Assembly (NCBI RefSeq): GCF_003226325.1 | Contig: NZ_PDOD01000002.1 | Location: forward strand, 558,001 to 622,000 | DNA: 64,000 nt | Source of the DNA: Salipaludibacillus keqinensis | GTDB lineage: Bacteria > Bacillota > Bacilli > Bacillales > Salisediminibacteriaceae | Reading direction: 5' to 3' | Shown: in pieces, positions 8,610 through 17,618 of the stretch | Position numbering within the stretch: the stretch's first letter is position 1 | How the letters are laid out: each line of letters opens with the position of its first letter | The notes under the pieces: model-generated | What the model saw: only the letters and a program-made list of their open reading frames with translations | Told to the model about the DNA's origin: nothing | Database searches by the model: none | Position numbers and translations under genes: made by a program

Positions 8610-9529
8610 CTTCACAACAAGGAAATTTCGTATGCTACGACGATCTTGGAATCTGCTGTCCTGCAGAACCGGAATCCTTTTATATAAATGACCAGAGAAA
8701 AAAACCTGTTGAAATTTATGTATTCATCGATCCATTATGTCCTGAATGCTGGTCATTAGAACCGACAATTAAAAAGTTGCAAATGGAGTACTCCAACTAC
8801 TTCACCATTACGACTTTTTTAGGTAATGAGATTCGCTCACTAAACACTCCATGCGGGAAAAACTACCAAACATTAGTGCATGAAATGGCTCAATCGTACA
8901 ATGAAACAGCTTGTCGAACAGGGATGCCATGTGACGGAGATGTGTGGTATGAAAATGCTATGACTACTCCCTACTCTGCGATCTTAGCGATTAAAGCTGC
9001 TGAACTTCAAGGAAAAGCGATCGGATCTAAATATTTACGAAGAGTGAGAGAAGCTTTGTTTTTACACAAAAAAAATATCGCTGATGAAGATGTCCTTCTT
9101 GCTTGTGCAAAGAAAGTCCAAGGTATGGACATACATGAATTCTCAAAAGACTTAAATTCAGAAGTAGCCAGAAAATCTTTGCATGATGATGCTAAAACAA
9201 AGAAAGAAATGGACGTCAACAGTATGCCTACTCTTGTATTTTTTGGAGAAGATGTAGATGAACCAGGTGTAAAGGTGCAAGGGTCTTATGACTATGATGT
9301 TTATGTAGATATCATTAGCGAGATGATTGGCAAGCAACCAGAAAAATGTCCACCGATCTCTATAGAACAATTTATTTCTTTTTATTCTTTAGTCGCAGAA
9401 AAGGAAATTTCCGTTGTGTTCGATAAAGAAATGAAAGACGTTCGTAAAGATATGAAAAAACTTCAATTAAAACAAATGGTGGAAGAAATCCAAACAAAAC
9501 ATGGTTCTCTTTGGAGATATATTGGATAA
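8606..9529 (+). CDS. spxH: SpxH (YjbH), ClpXP adaptor for Spx
   Basis: A 307-residue DsbA-fold protein. The Cys-x-x-Cys of the fold is in DPLCPECWSLEP near residue 45, and the N-terminus has a further cysteine group (YDDLGICCPAE) that may bind zinc. The cis-proline loop is SMPTLVFFG. In B. subtilis and Staphylococcus it binds Spx and delivers it to ClpXP, and disulfide stress inactivates it. Its substrate Spx is encoded in the same window (17.6 kb), as is the other Clp adaptor MecA. Ends at a strong terminator. Confidence 0.95.
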   Translation: MTSQQGNFVCYDDLGICCPAEPESFYINDQRKKPVEIYVFIDPLCPECWSLEPTIKKLQMEYSNYFTITTFLGNEIRSLNTPCGKNYQTLVHEMAQSYNETACRTGMPCDGDVWYENAMTTPYSAILAIKAAELQGKAIGSKYLRRVREALFLHKKNIADEDVLLACAKKVQGMDIHEFSKDLNSEVARKSLHDDAKTKKEMDVNSMPTLVFFGEDVDEPGVKVQGSYDYDVYVDIISEMIGKQPEKCPPISIEQFISFYSLVAEKEISVVFDKEMKDVRKDMKKLQLKQMVEEIQTKHGSLWRYIG

Positions 9530-9543
9530 CACGTGCCCTTCTT

Positions 9544-9577
9544 AGTACTGAGTAGATGATCTACTCAGTACTTTTTT
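9544..9577 (+). terminator. Terminator of the yjbI-spxH operon
   Basis: Perfect 12-bp stem (AGTACTGAGTAG and complement), 5-nt loop, then a T-run; 14 bp after the spxH stop. Confidence 0.9.
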
Positions 9578-9695
9578 CTTTGCCTATCTATTTCAAGAAA
9601 GTTATCACACCCTCTTGCATATAGTAGTCCTACCTAATCATATTTGGACAAATCCTTACCATAGATATTTTCACTTTAAATATCACATCTGTTTA

Positions 9696-9737
9696 GAACG
9701 AAAAAAATCAGGTGGGGTAACCTGATTTTTTTCGTTC
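9696..9737. terminator. Isolated terminator-like 18-bp palindrome
   Basis: GAACGAAAAAAATCAGGT and its exact complement enclose a 6-nt loop. The A and T tracts inside the stem allow termination in both directions. No gene ends here: spxH has its own terminator 120 bp upstream, and the next feature downstream is a repeat array. It could end minus-strand transcription coming from the array. Confidence 0.6.
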
Positions 9738-9811
9738 GGAACATTGTCAATTTCTTTGAAAGGCGACCTGTCAAGGGGTTTGAGACGTGTCACATAAGCT
9801 AAGGGGAGTTA

Positions 9812-9835
9812 TGTGATACCTTTCACATATATAAT
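9812..9835 (+). promoter_or_regulatory. Fnr/Crp-type palindrome overlapping a TATAAT box
   Basis: TGTGA-N6-TCACA at 9812-9827 is a perfect match to the Bacillus Fnr box. A consensus TATAAT follows at 9830-9835 on the plus strand, only 2 bp away, so a bound regulator would sit between the -35 and -10 regions and block rather than activate. The transcript would start near 9842 and run into the 52-bp repeat array. No good -35 element is seen. Confidence 0.45.
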
Positions 9836-9903
9836 GTATCAAACCTCTCTCGAAAAAACAACGATATCGTGAATCATTTCACAATTTAGCCATAGTTTCA
9901 TAC

Positions 9904-10422
9904 GAACAGACCGAAGTCGAACCCTGTACGTTGCTAAAATCTCATGTTAGCGACGTTCAGACCGTAGTCGAACCTCTCAACGTTGCTAAACTTTCATGTT
10001 GGCGACGTTCAGACCGTAGTCGAACCTCTCAACGTTGCTAAACTCCCATGTTGGCGACGTTCAGACTGAAGTCGAACCTCTCAACGTTGCTAAACTCTCA
10101 TGTTGGCGACGTTCAGACTGAGGTCGAACCTCTCAACGTTGCTAAACTCCCATGTTGGCGACGTTCAGACTGAAGTCGAACCTCTCAACGTTGCTAAACT
10201 CCCATGTTAGCGACTTTGAGACTGAGGTCGAACCTCTCAACGTTGCTAAACTCCCATGTTTACGACGTTCAGACTGAGGTCGAACCTCTCAACGTCGCTA
10301 AACTCTCATGTTGGCGACGTTCAGACTGAAGTCGAACCTCTCAACGTTGCTAAACTCCCATGTTGGCGACGTTGAGAATGAGGTCGAACCTCTCAACGTT
10401 GCTAAACTCCCATGTTGGCGAC
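9904..10422. repeat. Tandem array of 52-bp hairpin-forming repeats (array A, 10 units)
   Basis: Nine 52-bp units (9955-10422, starting at 52-bp steps) follow one diverged 51-bp unit. Units differ at only a few positions. Each carries an imperfect inverted repeat: TTRGCGACGTTCAGA across a unit junction faces TCTCAACGTTGCTAA, so every unit can fold into a hairpin. The unit length is not a multiple of three and all frames are interrupted, so the array is not coding. The core CATGTTAGCGACGTTCA recurs in a second array at 35.6-36.2 kb. Confidence 0.92.
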
Positions 10423-10431
10423 TTAAAAAAG

Positions 10432-10481
10432 ATGTCAAACCCTTATAAAATAGGGTAAACGTAAAAAGTCTGACATTTTTT
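10432..10481 (+). terminator. Hairpin with T-run at the end of array A
   Basis: ATGTCA and an inner CCCT pair with AGGG and TGACAT, followed by six T. It could terminate a transcript crossing array A. Confidence 0.4.
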
Positions 10482-10614
10482 ATTCATTATGGTGCGGAAT
10501 TAAAATGGTAATCTATCCAAAAATAAAACGTGGACAGAAAGTGTCACTGCGATAAATAGTATGGAAAAGTCATAACTATCAACAACAGCGCTACTTTATT
10601 AGGAGGGATTCGTG

Positions 10615-10782
10615 ATGAAATGGTTTTGGGTGGGCTGTCTTTTAATCATCACCAGTTTTTATTTTAGTGTCATGAGTTTAATGAATTTATTTCCAATTTG
10701 GTTATCTTTTCCTAGCTTATTTCTTTCAATTTATATAACCGTCCATGCATTCAACAATCGCCATCGTTTTAAAGGATTCTAG
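10615..10782 (+). CDS. Small hydrophobic membrane protein, 55 residues
   Basis: The frame starts MKWFWVGCLLIITSFYFS and ends with the basic tail NNRHRFKGF. Two hydrophobic segments (about residues 4-20 and 26-45) predict a two-pass membrane protein with the positive tail inside. AGGAGGGAT lies six bases before the ATG, a strong ribosome binding site; an adjacent GTG (10612) is also in frame. It stands alone between array A and pepF. I do not recognise the family. Confidence 0.6.
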   Translation: MKWFWVGCLLIITSFYFSVMSLMNLFPIWLSFPSLFLSIYITVHAFNNRHRFKGF

Positions 10783-10980
10783 GGCTAATATTAACGAATC
10801 CTATAGAGAAATAGGGTATCCCAAAAGTAAAACCTTTTGGGGCCCCCTCTATAATTTAGCCATTCTATTTTTCTTTTGATTTCTCTCGTTTTCATCCTGA
10901 TCCAATGCGTCATGCTACGTAGGTGCTGCGAATCTCAACCGCAATAACCGTCCCCCTGGTCACACCCCTGGTCACACAGA

Positions 10981-11008
10981 AAAAAGCCTCTTCGTTAAAA
11001 GAGGCTTG
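10981..11008 (-). terminator. Terminator of pepF
   Basis: AAGCCTCTT and AAGAGGCTT form a 9-bp stem with a T-run on the minus strand, 11 bp after the pepF stop. Confidence 0.85.
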
Positions 11009-11018
11009 TTCTCTATGA

Positions 11019-12830
11019 TTAATTATCAAACAGTAAGTCTTCTAATTCATCTAACGTTTCTTCGAACACCGATAAGGCTTGTTTAATCGGCTCTGCTGAC
11101 GTCATATCTACGCCGGCTTTCTTTAATACTTCAATCGGTAAATCGGAATTACCTGCCTTTAAAAAGTCAACGAACCTCTCTACTGCTGGCTCTCCTTCTT
11201 GAAGGATCTGTTGAGATAACGCCGTCGCCGCACTGTAACCTGTGGCATATTGATAAACGTAGAAATTCATATAGAAATGAGGAATACGCGCCCATTCCAA
11301 TGCAATCTCTTCATCGATGACAATATTATCACCAAAATATTTTTTGTTTAATTCATAATACGTTTCATTTAGCGTATCTGGTGTTAATGGTTCACCCTCT
11401 GCTGCTTTTTCATGAATCAGTTTTTCAAATTCAGCGAACATCGTCTGTCTGAAGACTGTCCCACGGAATCCTTCTAAGAAGTTATTGAGCAAATACAACC
11501 TGCGCTGTTTATCCGTTTCCTTTTGCAATAAATAGTTATTTAAAAGAGCCTCATTCGTCGTTGAAGCTACCTCCGCTACAAAGATCGAATAGTTGGCATA
11601 TGGGTATGGCTGATGCTTCCTTGTATAGTAACTATGAACAGAATGACCAAATTCATGGGCGAGAGTGAATAAATTGTTTACGTTATCTTGCCAATTCATT
11701 AAAACGTATGGCATTGTTCCATAAGCACCGGAGGAATATGCTCCGCTTCTTTTTCCGACATTTTCTTCAACATCTACCCAGCGTTTAGTCAATCCTTCTT
11801 CAACGATCGATGTATACTCTTCTCCTAACGGTTCCAATCCTTTAACCATGAGACTTTTTGCTTCTTCATAGCTCACTTCCATATCTACATCTTTTACGAT
11901 TGGAGTATAGAGATCATACATATGAAGCTCATCTACTTCTAACGCTCGTTTTCGAATGTCTACATAGCGGTGAAGTAAATGTAAATTCTCGTTCACAGTA
12001 GAAACCAACTGATCATATACCACTTCTGGAATGTGATTACTGCTTAGTGCTGCTTCTCTTGCCGATTGATAGTTTCGTACGTTTGCCTTGAAAATATTCT
12101 TCTTCACATTCCCACTTAAGGTGCTGGCAAATGTATTTTTATACTTACCATACGTTTCATAAACAGCTTTAAAGGCGTCCTCTCTTACGCGACGGTCATC
12201 ACTCTGAAGGAATTTCAGGAGTCGACCGTGAGTAATTTCCACTTCGTTTCCATCCTCGTCGTTGATTGAAGGAAATTTCATGTCCGCGTTGTTCAACATG
12301 CCAAAGGTGGTAGATGGAGCATCAGTTACTTCGCCTGCCTGAGCAAGTAGAGATTCTTCTTTCTCACTTAAAACATGAGGACGTTTCTTATTTAATTTCT
12401 CAAGGGCATGTTCGTACAGCTTTAATTCTGAAGTTTCATCGATAAATTGGCGCAATTTATCTTCTGGAATGGCTAAAAGCTCAGGAGTCATAAACGATGC
12501 AGCCTGGGTTACTTGGGATAATAGCTGACTCGCCCGATCATTTAACCCTTGATAATAAGAATTCGTCGTATCTTGATCGTAGCGCATATGCGCATATGTA
12601 TATAATTTACCTAGCTTTTTCGATATTTCATCTTGATATTGAAGTGCCTCGTATAAATGGTTTCCCGATTCTCCTAACGTCCCCTGGAACTCCTTGATCT
12701 TAGGAAGCATGTCTTTGATTTCTTTGAATTCCTGCTCCCATTCTTGATCTGTCGGAAAGATATCTTCCAAATCCCACGTTTTTTCTTTAGGAATTTCATC
12801 TCTTTTCGGTAATTTCGTGCTTGTTGCCAT
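11019..12830 (-). CDS. pepF: Oligoendopeptidase F
   Basis: A 603-residue M3-family zinc metallopeptidase. The zinc site HEFGHSVHSYYT (H-E-x-x-H) lies near residue 390, followed by the third ligand Glu in the segment EVASTTNEALL. It hydrolyses cytosolic oligopeptides of roughly 7 to 17 residues. I place the start at 12830 (MATSTKLPKRDE), six bases after GGAGGTG; an in-frame start 33 bases earlier has no such site. In B. subtilis pepF lies between coiA and spxH, as here. Confidence 0.95.
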   Translation of the reverse strand: MATSTKLPKRDEIPKEKTWDLEDIFPTDQEWEQEFKEIKDMLPKIKEFQGTLGESGNHLYEALQYQDEISKKLGKLYTYAHMRYDQDTTNSYYQGLNDRASQLLSQVTQAASFMTPELLAIPEDKLRQFIDETSELKLYEHALEKLNKKRPHVLSEKEESLLAQAGEVTDAPSTTFGMLNNADMKFPSINDEDGNEVEITHGRLLKFLQSDDRRVREDAFKAVYETYGKYKNTFASTLSGNVKKNIFKANVRNYQSAREAALSSNHIPEVVYDQLVSTVNENLHLLHRYVDIRKRALEVDELHMYDLYTPIVKDVDMEVSYEEAKSLMVKGLEPLGEEYTSIVEEGLTKRWVDVEENVGKRSGAYSSGAYGTMPYVLMNWQDNVNNLFTLAHEFGHSVHSYYTRKHQPYPYANYSIFVAEVASTTNEALLNNYLLQKETDKQRRLYLLNNFLEGFRGTVFRQTMFAEFEKLIHEKAAEGEPLTPDTLNETYYELNKKYFGDNIVIDEEIALEWARIPHFYMNFYVYQYATGYSAATALSQQILQEGEPAVERFVDFLKAGNSDLPIEVLKKAGVDMTSAEPIKQALSVFEETLDELEDLLFDN

Positions 12831-12966
12831 ACATGGCACCTCCATTAAATTCTTTTTCTTCACTTTTTATTCTCACTTAGTAGTTTAATCCACTTCATAG
12901 AAGTGATTCAAATAATAAGCACCTTTACATACAATTCTATCAAAGTGAATAAATCCCTTTATTTGA

Positions 12967-14199
12967 TTATTTATTTTGCATGTCTAGATACTTGATCAAT
13001 TTGTCCATAACGTATAAATCATCGTTATATAAAGTTGTCAGCGTCTTGTTTAATGTAACATGATGAATCACTTTATATACTCCTGGAAATACTCGAACCA
13101 GTACATTAAAGAAACAAAGAAGCTGAAAATATTCCTCTAATAACGTTCGAATGATTTTTTTAGGGTGCTCTGTAGATGGGCGTAAAGTAAAGTGAAAATA
13201 ATGGCTATAATGATGGAATGTCTCTGTGATGGAAGATAAATTGAGCTTTTCATTCAATGGCGTGTCATTTATGATCGCTATGACTACCCATGTTTGCCAC
13301 AACTGCGGAGGTGTATCTATTAAATAGAGGTTTCTTAACGGAAGATGGCATATAGCGGGAAAATAATTAAGATTGATTTGATACCGTTGAACAAGAGGGA
13401 GAAGCTTTCTTTCTGTGACTGTTAAGTTTAAAAATAATTTAGAACGTTTAGTGATCGTTTGCTTTTTCCAATGTTTGAATAAACTCGTCAACTGTTCTTT
13501 TTTGAGCTTTTCGTCTTGGATTAATAAAGATGAAGGATTCAGTAATAAGGTTTGTGGTGAGGTCATTAAAGGGGGATGTGTGATTTGTAGCAACGTTTTC
13601 CGTGGTTGCAAATAATGAAATCTTGAATAAAGAACCCAGTGAGAAGCTTTTGGAACAAAGTAAATTGCGTGCGGTACCGGAGTTGGCCTAATAAGAAATG
13701 AGTCCAATTGGGATAAGGATTTTATCGATAATTTCCAATGTTCACAAGACGGTTGCAGTCCGATCCACACAGGTACGTAACCTGCGTCAACATATGTGAA
13801 ATGACGTTTATAAAATAGTTCAGGTTGAATATGAGATCGTTGAATCTCAATGACGACCGGCTGGTCATTCAGCCTTACAAAGATGTCAGGCCTACGTTTC
13901 AATTCAGGTAAATACTGTTCTATTTTCGGTTTTAATTGAAATGATTTTAGCCAGTTAAAGATTGCTTGCTTCCCTTCCCCATGTTCCAATGTCTCGCCCG
14001 TTTTAGCCCACACACACGGTGAGTCAGGCTGGTGAGCGAAATGCCACGCTTGCCGATTTCCCAGTTTTAAAATCACCTTATCAGAACAAGCGGGGCAAAA
14101 AAACTGATAATGTTTTCTCATGTCGTCTAATTCATCCTTGCACGCCTTCAAGTCATACAAGGATATGGTCTCTCCATCACTTCGGTCTGCCCTGTACAC
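12967..14199 (-). CDS. coiA: Competence protein CoiA
   Basis: A protein of about 410 residues of the CoiA family, needed for recombination during transformation. Visible are an N-terminal zinc-ribbon-like segment (FFCPACSDKVILKLG), the conserved NRQAWHFAHQ, and a nuclease-like core with RRPDIFV and VVIEIQRS that resembles a PD-(D/E)xK site. The long C-terminal half is poorly conserved. The start is uncertain: GTG at 14199 has AGAGGTG at correct spacing, whereas the ATG at 14205 overlaps that site. It lies 62 bp downstream of a cardiolipin synthase gene that is inserted relative to B. subtilis. Confidence 0.88.
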   Translation of the reverse strand: MYRADRSDGETISLYDLKACKDELDDMRKHYQFFCPACSDKVILKLGNRQAWHFAHQPDSPCVWAKTGETLEHGEGKQAIFNWLKSFQLKPKIEQYLPELKRRPDIFVRLNDQPVVIEIQRSHIQPELFYKRHFTYVDAGYVPVWIGLQPSCEHWKLSIKSLSQLDSFLIRPTPVPHAIYFVPKASHWVLYSRFHYLQPRKTLLQITHPPLMTSPQTLLLNPSSLLIQDEKLKKEQLTSLFKHWKKQTITKRSKLFLNLTVTERKLLPLVQRYQINLNYFPAICHLPLRNLYLIDTPPQLWQTWVVIAIINDTPLNEKLNLSSITETFHHYSHYFHFTLRPSTEHPKKIIRTLLEEYFQLLCFFNVLVRVFPGVYKVIHHVTLNKTLTTLYNDDLYVMDKLIKYLDMQNK

Positions 14200-14261
14200 G
14201 ATCATCACCTCTTTTCGTCTATCATACCGAAAAGGGAACGTATGTTCAATAGTTGGTTTCA

Positions 14262-15773
14262 TCATAACATCGGGGATAGTAGCCTCGAAGTAGATTCAAT
14301 CACTTTCTGGACTAAAGGCCGCTTTTTAAAAGAGTCGTATTGGATTATCGTCGAATGCTCCATATCATAAATATAATCACTAACTAGCGTTTCCACACTT
14401 CTCGTCTGATATAAAAAGGCGTTCGCTTCAAAGTTCAAATGAAAACTTCTCATATCCATGTTCGCTGTTCCTATTGAAGCCATTTCTTGATCAACGATAA
14501 TCAATTTGCTATGCATAAAGCCTCGATGATACTCATACACTTTCACTCCAGCCTCTAACAGCTCTGGAAAATACGATCTAGAAGCATAGAAAACGATCTT
14601 TTTGTCTGGTCTGTTTGGTACGAGCAGCCTGACGTCTACTCCGCTTAAGGCCGCAATTCTTAAAGCACTTAAAATATCTTCATCGGGAATAAAATAAGGA
14701 GAGGCAATCCAAATAGACCTTTTCGCTGAAGTGATCATCGTAAAGAATAGCTTCTTTAACACTTCCCATCGCGTATCCGGCCCACTTGATATCATTTGTA
14801 CGCCCCCTTCCACCTGTTTCGTTGGAAGAGAGGGGGACAAATAGTGCTGTGTTAACGCCGTTTCACCTGTCGTATAATACCAGTCTCGTAAAAATATCAA
14901 TTGCAAACTACGAACGGCTTCCCCTTTAACGAGGAGATGTGTGTCACGCCAATGACCAAAATATTTATTTTTCCCCATATACTCATCGCCAATATTCAGC
15001 CCACCGATAAAAGCATAGTGGGAATCGACAACGATGATTTTACGGTGGTTACGATAATTCATTTTATGAGTCACAATCGGAAATCGAACAGGAGAAAAAG
15101 GTACAGCCGTCACGCCCGCTTCATTTAGATCTTTAATATAGCTCTTACTAAGCTTCCAACAGCCCACCGCATCGTATAGAAACCTCACCTTTACACCACT
15201 ACGTGCTTTATCAATGAGAATGTTTTTTATTTCCTGACCGATCTCATCATCCCTGACGATATAGTATTCCATGTGGATGTGATCTATCGCTCGTTTTAAA
15301 GCTTCTTTTATACTTGTAAACGTTTCTCTGCCATCCGTTAACACTTTTGTTTCGCTTTGAAACGACACAGGATTGTTTGCTAACTTATGAGCCAGTCTGA
15401 ACAATTTCTTTTGATCGGGATTCATAGCATTCAGCTTCGATTGATCTAGCGCTTTCGTTCCTTCGATCTGGTATAGGGCTTGCTCATCCATAATGGCCTT
15501 TTCAATAAACGACTTTTTCTTGCGAAGGTTTTGACCGAATAATAAATAAAAGAAAAATCCAACGACGGGTAACGTGCCGAGGACAACGAGCCACGTCAAC
15601 GTTTTGGCAGGATGGCGGTTTTCTAAAAAGATCACTACAGCAACGAAAAAAGCAGATAGGGAGACAATAATACTAAATCCGCCTACAATCCAACTTTCCC
15701 ATAAATCACTAGATAGAAATAATAAAGCGCTAACTATGATTAAAAACAACAGGACTTGAAGTCTCTTTAACAT
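14262..15773 (-). CDS. cls: Cardiolipin synthase
   Basis: A 503-residue phospholipase D superfamily enzyme that joins two phosphatidylglycerol molecules into cardiolipin. There are two N-terminal membrane helices (about residues 5-50), then two HKD motifs: HRKIIVVDSHYAFIGGLN near residue 240 and HSKLIIVDQEMASIGTANM near residue 420. Both catalytic histidines and lysines are intact. Length is normal for Bacillus ClsA. It sits between mecA and coiA, where B. subtilis has no such gene. Cardiolipin enrichment is a common response to high salt. Confidence 0.93.
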   Translation of the reverse strand: MLKRLQVLLFLIIVSALLFLSSDLWESWIVGGFSIIVSLSAFFVAVVIFLENRHPAKTLTWLVVLGTLPVVGFFFYLLFGQNLRKKKSFIEKAIMDEQALYQIEGTKALDQSKLNAMNPDQKKLFRLAHKLANNPVSFQSETKVLTDGRETFTSIKEALKRAIDHIHMEYYIVRDDEIGQEIKNILIDKARSGVKVRFLYDAVGCWKLSKSYIKDLNEAGVTAVPFSPVRFPIVTHKMNYRNHRKIIVVDSHYAFIGGLNIGDEYMGKNKYFGHWRDTHLLVKGEAVRSLQLIFLRDWYYTTGETALTQHYLSPSLPTKQVEGGVQMISSGPDTRWEVLKKLFFTMITSAKRSIWIASPYFIPDEDILSALRIAALSGVDVRLLVPNRPDKKIVFYASRSYFPELLEAGVKVYEYHRGFMHSKLIIVDQEMASIGTANMDMRSFHLNFEANAFLYQTRSVETLVSDYIYDMEHSTIIQYDSFKKRPLVQKVIESTSRLLSPML

Positions 15774-15847
15774 ATGTAGTTCTCCTCACCACAATTTCAA
15801 TGAATATCCTTTTATCCTTATCTTACTTGAATGAATAGGTAAAAAAA

Positions 15848-15877
15848 AGAAAAACCGATTCTAGGATCGGTTTTTCT
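15848..15877 (-). terminator. Terminator of mecA
   Basis: Stem AAAAACCGAT/ATCGGTTTTT with flanking A/T tracts; it overlaps the last bases of mecA. Confidence 0.8.
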
Positions 15878-16532
15878 AACGAGCGAAATTTTCTCTCATC
15901 ACTTGAAGGGCATTGTTTTCTTGAATGGTTTTGCCGTACTCACGGATTCGATGAATCGTGACATCAGACTCATAACCAAACTCAAGCATACGACTTAGCA
16001 TATTATCTTGTTCTTCGTCTGTGTAAGATTCGTCCAGCGTAACAAAAACATAGTACACATTCTCAAAATGATACAAACTTGTATCAATGTCCTCTGTAAA
16101 GCTATGACTGAGAGAAATAAGTTCCTCAAAGTCTCTAAATCCGATGACAACACTAAGAGATTGATCTTTCACTAGCTCGTTGTCTTGATCTTGGACAAAT
16201 TGCTGATCTAACATGTCAACAATGGATTTATCAACAGGAGATTCTTCTTTGTCATCCCCAACGGGGATTTCAAGCTTCACACTTCCGTCGTTCATCTGCC
16301 CTCTAGTAACGATCACTTCTAAACCTTTATCGAGAGCATGTACTTGCACCCATAAAGGACCGTTCATTTCAAACGTGTCTTCATCATTGACTTCATTCAT
16401 CATTTCAAAGAATAATTCCTCACCACGTTCACGGTTATACCAGATTTCTTCTTTATCAAAACCCCGACGCTCAATATCGTGATACGTAATATAGAATTTA
16501 ATTGTCGTTTCATTTATTCTTTCGATTTCCAT
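15876..16532 (-). CDS. mecA: Adaptor protein MecA
   Basis: A 218-residue adaptor for the ClpC ATPase. The N-terminal substrate-binding domain is recognisable from MEIERINETTIKFYITYHDI, and the C-terminal domain (about 125-218, with FRDFEELISLSHSF) is the ClpC-binding part. A very acidic linker joins them. In B. subtilis MecA targets ComK for ClpCP degradation and also binds Spx-related complexes. It lies next to spx and yjbE, as in B. subtilis. The ribosome binding site is AAAGGGTGAG. Confidence 0.94.
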   Translation of the reverse strand: MEIERINETTIKFYITYHDIERRGFDKEEIWYNRERGEELFFEMMNEVNDEDTFEMNGPLWVQVHALDKGLEVIVTRGQMNDGSVKLEIPVGDDKEESPVDKSIVDMLDQQFVQDQDNELVKDQSLSVVIGFRDFEELISLSHSFTEDIDTSLYHFENVYYVFVTLDESYTDEEQDNMLSRMLEFGYESDVTIHRIREYGKTIQENNALQVMRENFAR

Positions 16533-16890
16533 TTGCTCTCACCCTTTCGAGAGATAAAATCATTTTCACTGTATTCACTATATTTATTATCTCTTTAGTA
16601 AAATCTATTCCCTTAATTGTTGCAGATCAATCATTTAAACTTAACCCTATTCTACGGGATCCGGTGCGGAAATGAAATATATTTGCTTGATTTTTTTTAT
16701 AAAATAACCAATTTTCCTTTTCCTGCTCCATTTTTGTTCTGAATCACCAACTAAATGTATATAGTGTACAAGACCCTTTGTCCTAATGAAAGCGGTCCGC
16801 CTTTTCTTAAATTAGGGATATAAAAAAGCCCATTTCTTCATAACGTTTGCTTCAATTATATTTTTTTGCTCTTCCAAGGGGGATATCCTA

Positions 16891-17583
16891 TTGAGCTCAG
16901 AACTATTGTGGACACTTCTCACAATTATCGGAATTGATATAGTATTAGGCGGTGACAATGCCATTGTAGTCGCTTTAGCTTGCAGGAATTTACCAGATCA
17001 CTTAAGAAATAAAGCGATCTTTCTTGGCATCTTGTTCGCTGTCGTCGCAAGGGGAACCTTAACAGTGATTGCTGTGCAACTATTAGCTGTTCCCTATTTA
17101 ATGCCGATCGGCGGATTGTTTCTCGTGTGGATTGCTTTTAGACTATTAAAAAGTTCCGAAGATCATACTTCTTTAACGACGCATACAAAAGTAAGTGAGG
17201 CAATCAAAACAATCGTGTTAGCAGATGTGGTTATGGGCTTTGATAACGTAATAGCTGTAGCAGGAGCGGCTGATGGGAACGCAACCCTTGTGTTAGCAGG
17301 GCTGATCATTTCAGTCCCTATTATCATCTGGGGTAGCAAAATTATCTTGTATTTAATGAACAAATTTCCATTGATCATTTATATAGGAGCTGCCATTTTA
17401 CTTTACACAGCTGGAAAAATGATTCTCCATGAACAGGATATTGTTATGTTTTTCCAAGATCATCTCTTCCCTGTAAGTTATTTCATCCCGGCATTAATCG
17501 TTATTAGTTTAACGATCGCTTGGTTAAACAACAAAATCAAAGGATTTGAATGGGTATTCTTTCAAGTAGGTAAGAAGAAATAA
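16891..17583 (+). CDS. yjbE: TerC-family integral membrane protein YjbE
   Basis: A 230-residue membrane protein with about seven helices. The TerC signature is present in both halves: IDIVLGGDNAIVVALA with acidic and Asn residues inside helix 1, and ADVVMGFDNVIAVAGAADG inside helix 4. Relatives in Bacillus protect against manganese excess by export and metalation of secreted proteins; no yybP-ykoY riboswitch is seen upstream here. It starts with TTG at 16891 after AAGGGGG. Convergent with spx; the two share a hairpin terminator. Confidence 0.9.
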   Translation: MSSELLWTLLTIIGIDIVLGGDNAIVVALACRNLPDHLRNKAIFLGILFAVVARGTLTVIAVQLLAVPYLMPIGGLFLVWIAFRLLKSSEDHTSLTTHTKVSEAIKTIVLADVVMGFDNVIAVAGAADGNATLVLAGLIISVPIIIWGSKIILYLMNKFPLIIYIGAAILLYTAGKMILHEQDIVMFFQDHLFPVSYFIPALIVISLTIAWLNNKIKGFEWVFFQVGKKK

Positions 17584-17587
17584 AGAA

Positions 17588-17611
17588 ACCTTCCGTTTCG
17601 CCACGGAAGGT
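17588..17611. terminator. Bidirectional hairpin between yjbE and spx
   Basis: ACCTTCCGT and ACGGAAGGT form a 9-bp stem in the 35-bp gap between two convergent genes. The T-tracts are weak. Confidence 0.6.
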
Positions 17612-17618
17612 GTTCGTA

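Noticed and set aside
9904-10422. CRISPR array
   Set aside because: Units are nearly identical along their whole length with no unique spacers, the same is true of array B, and no cas genes are present.
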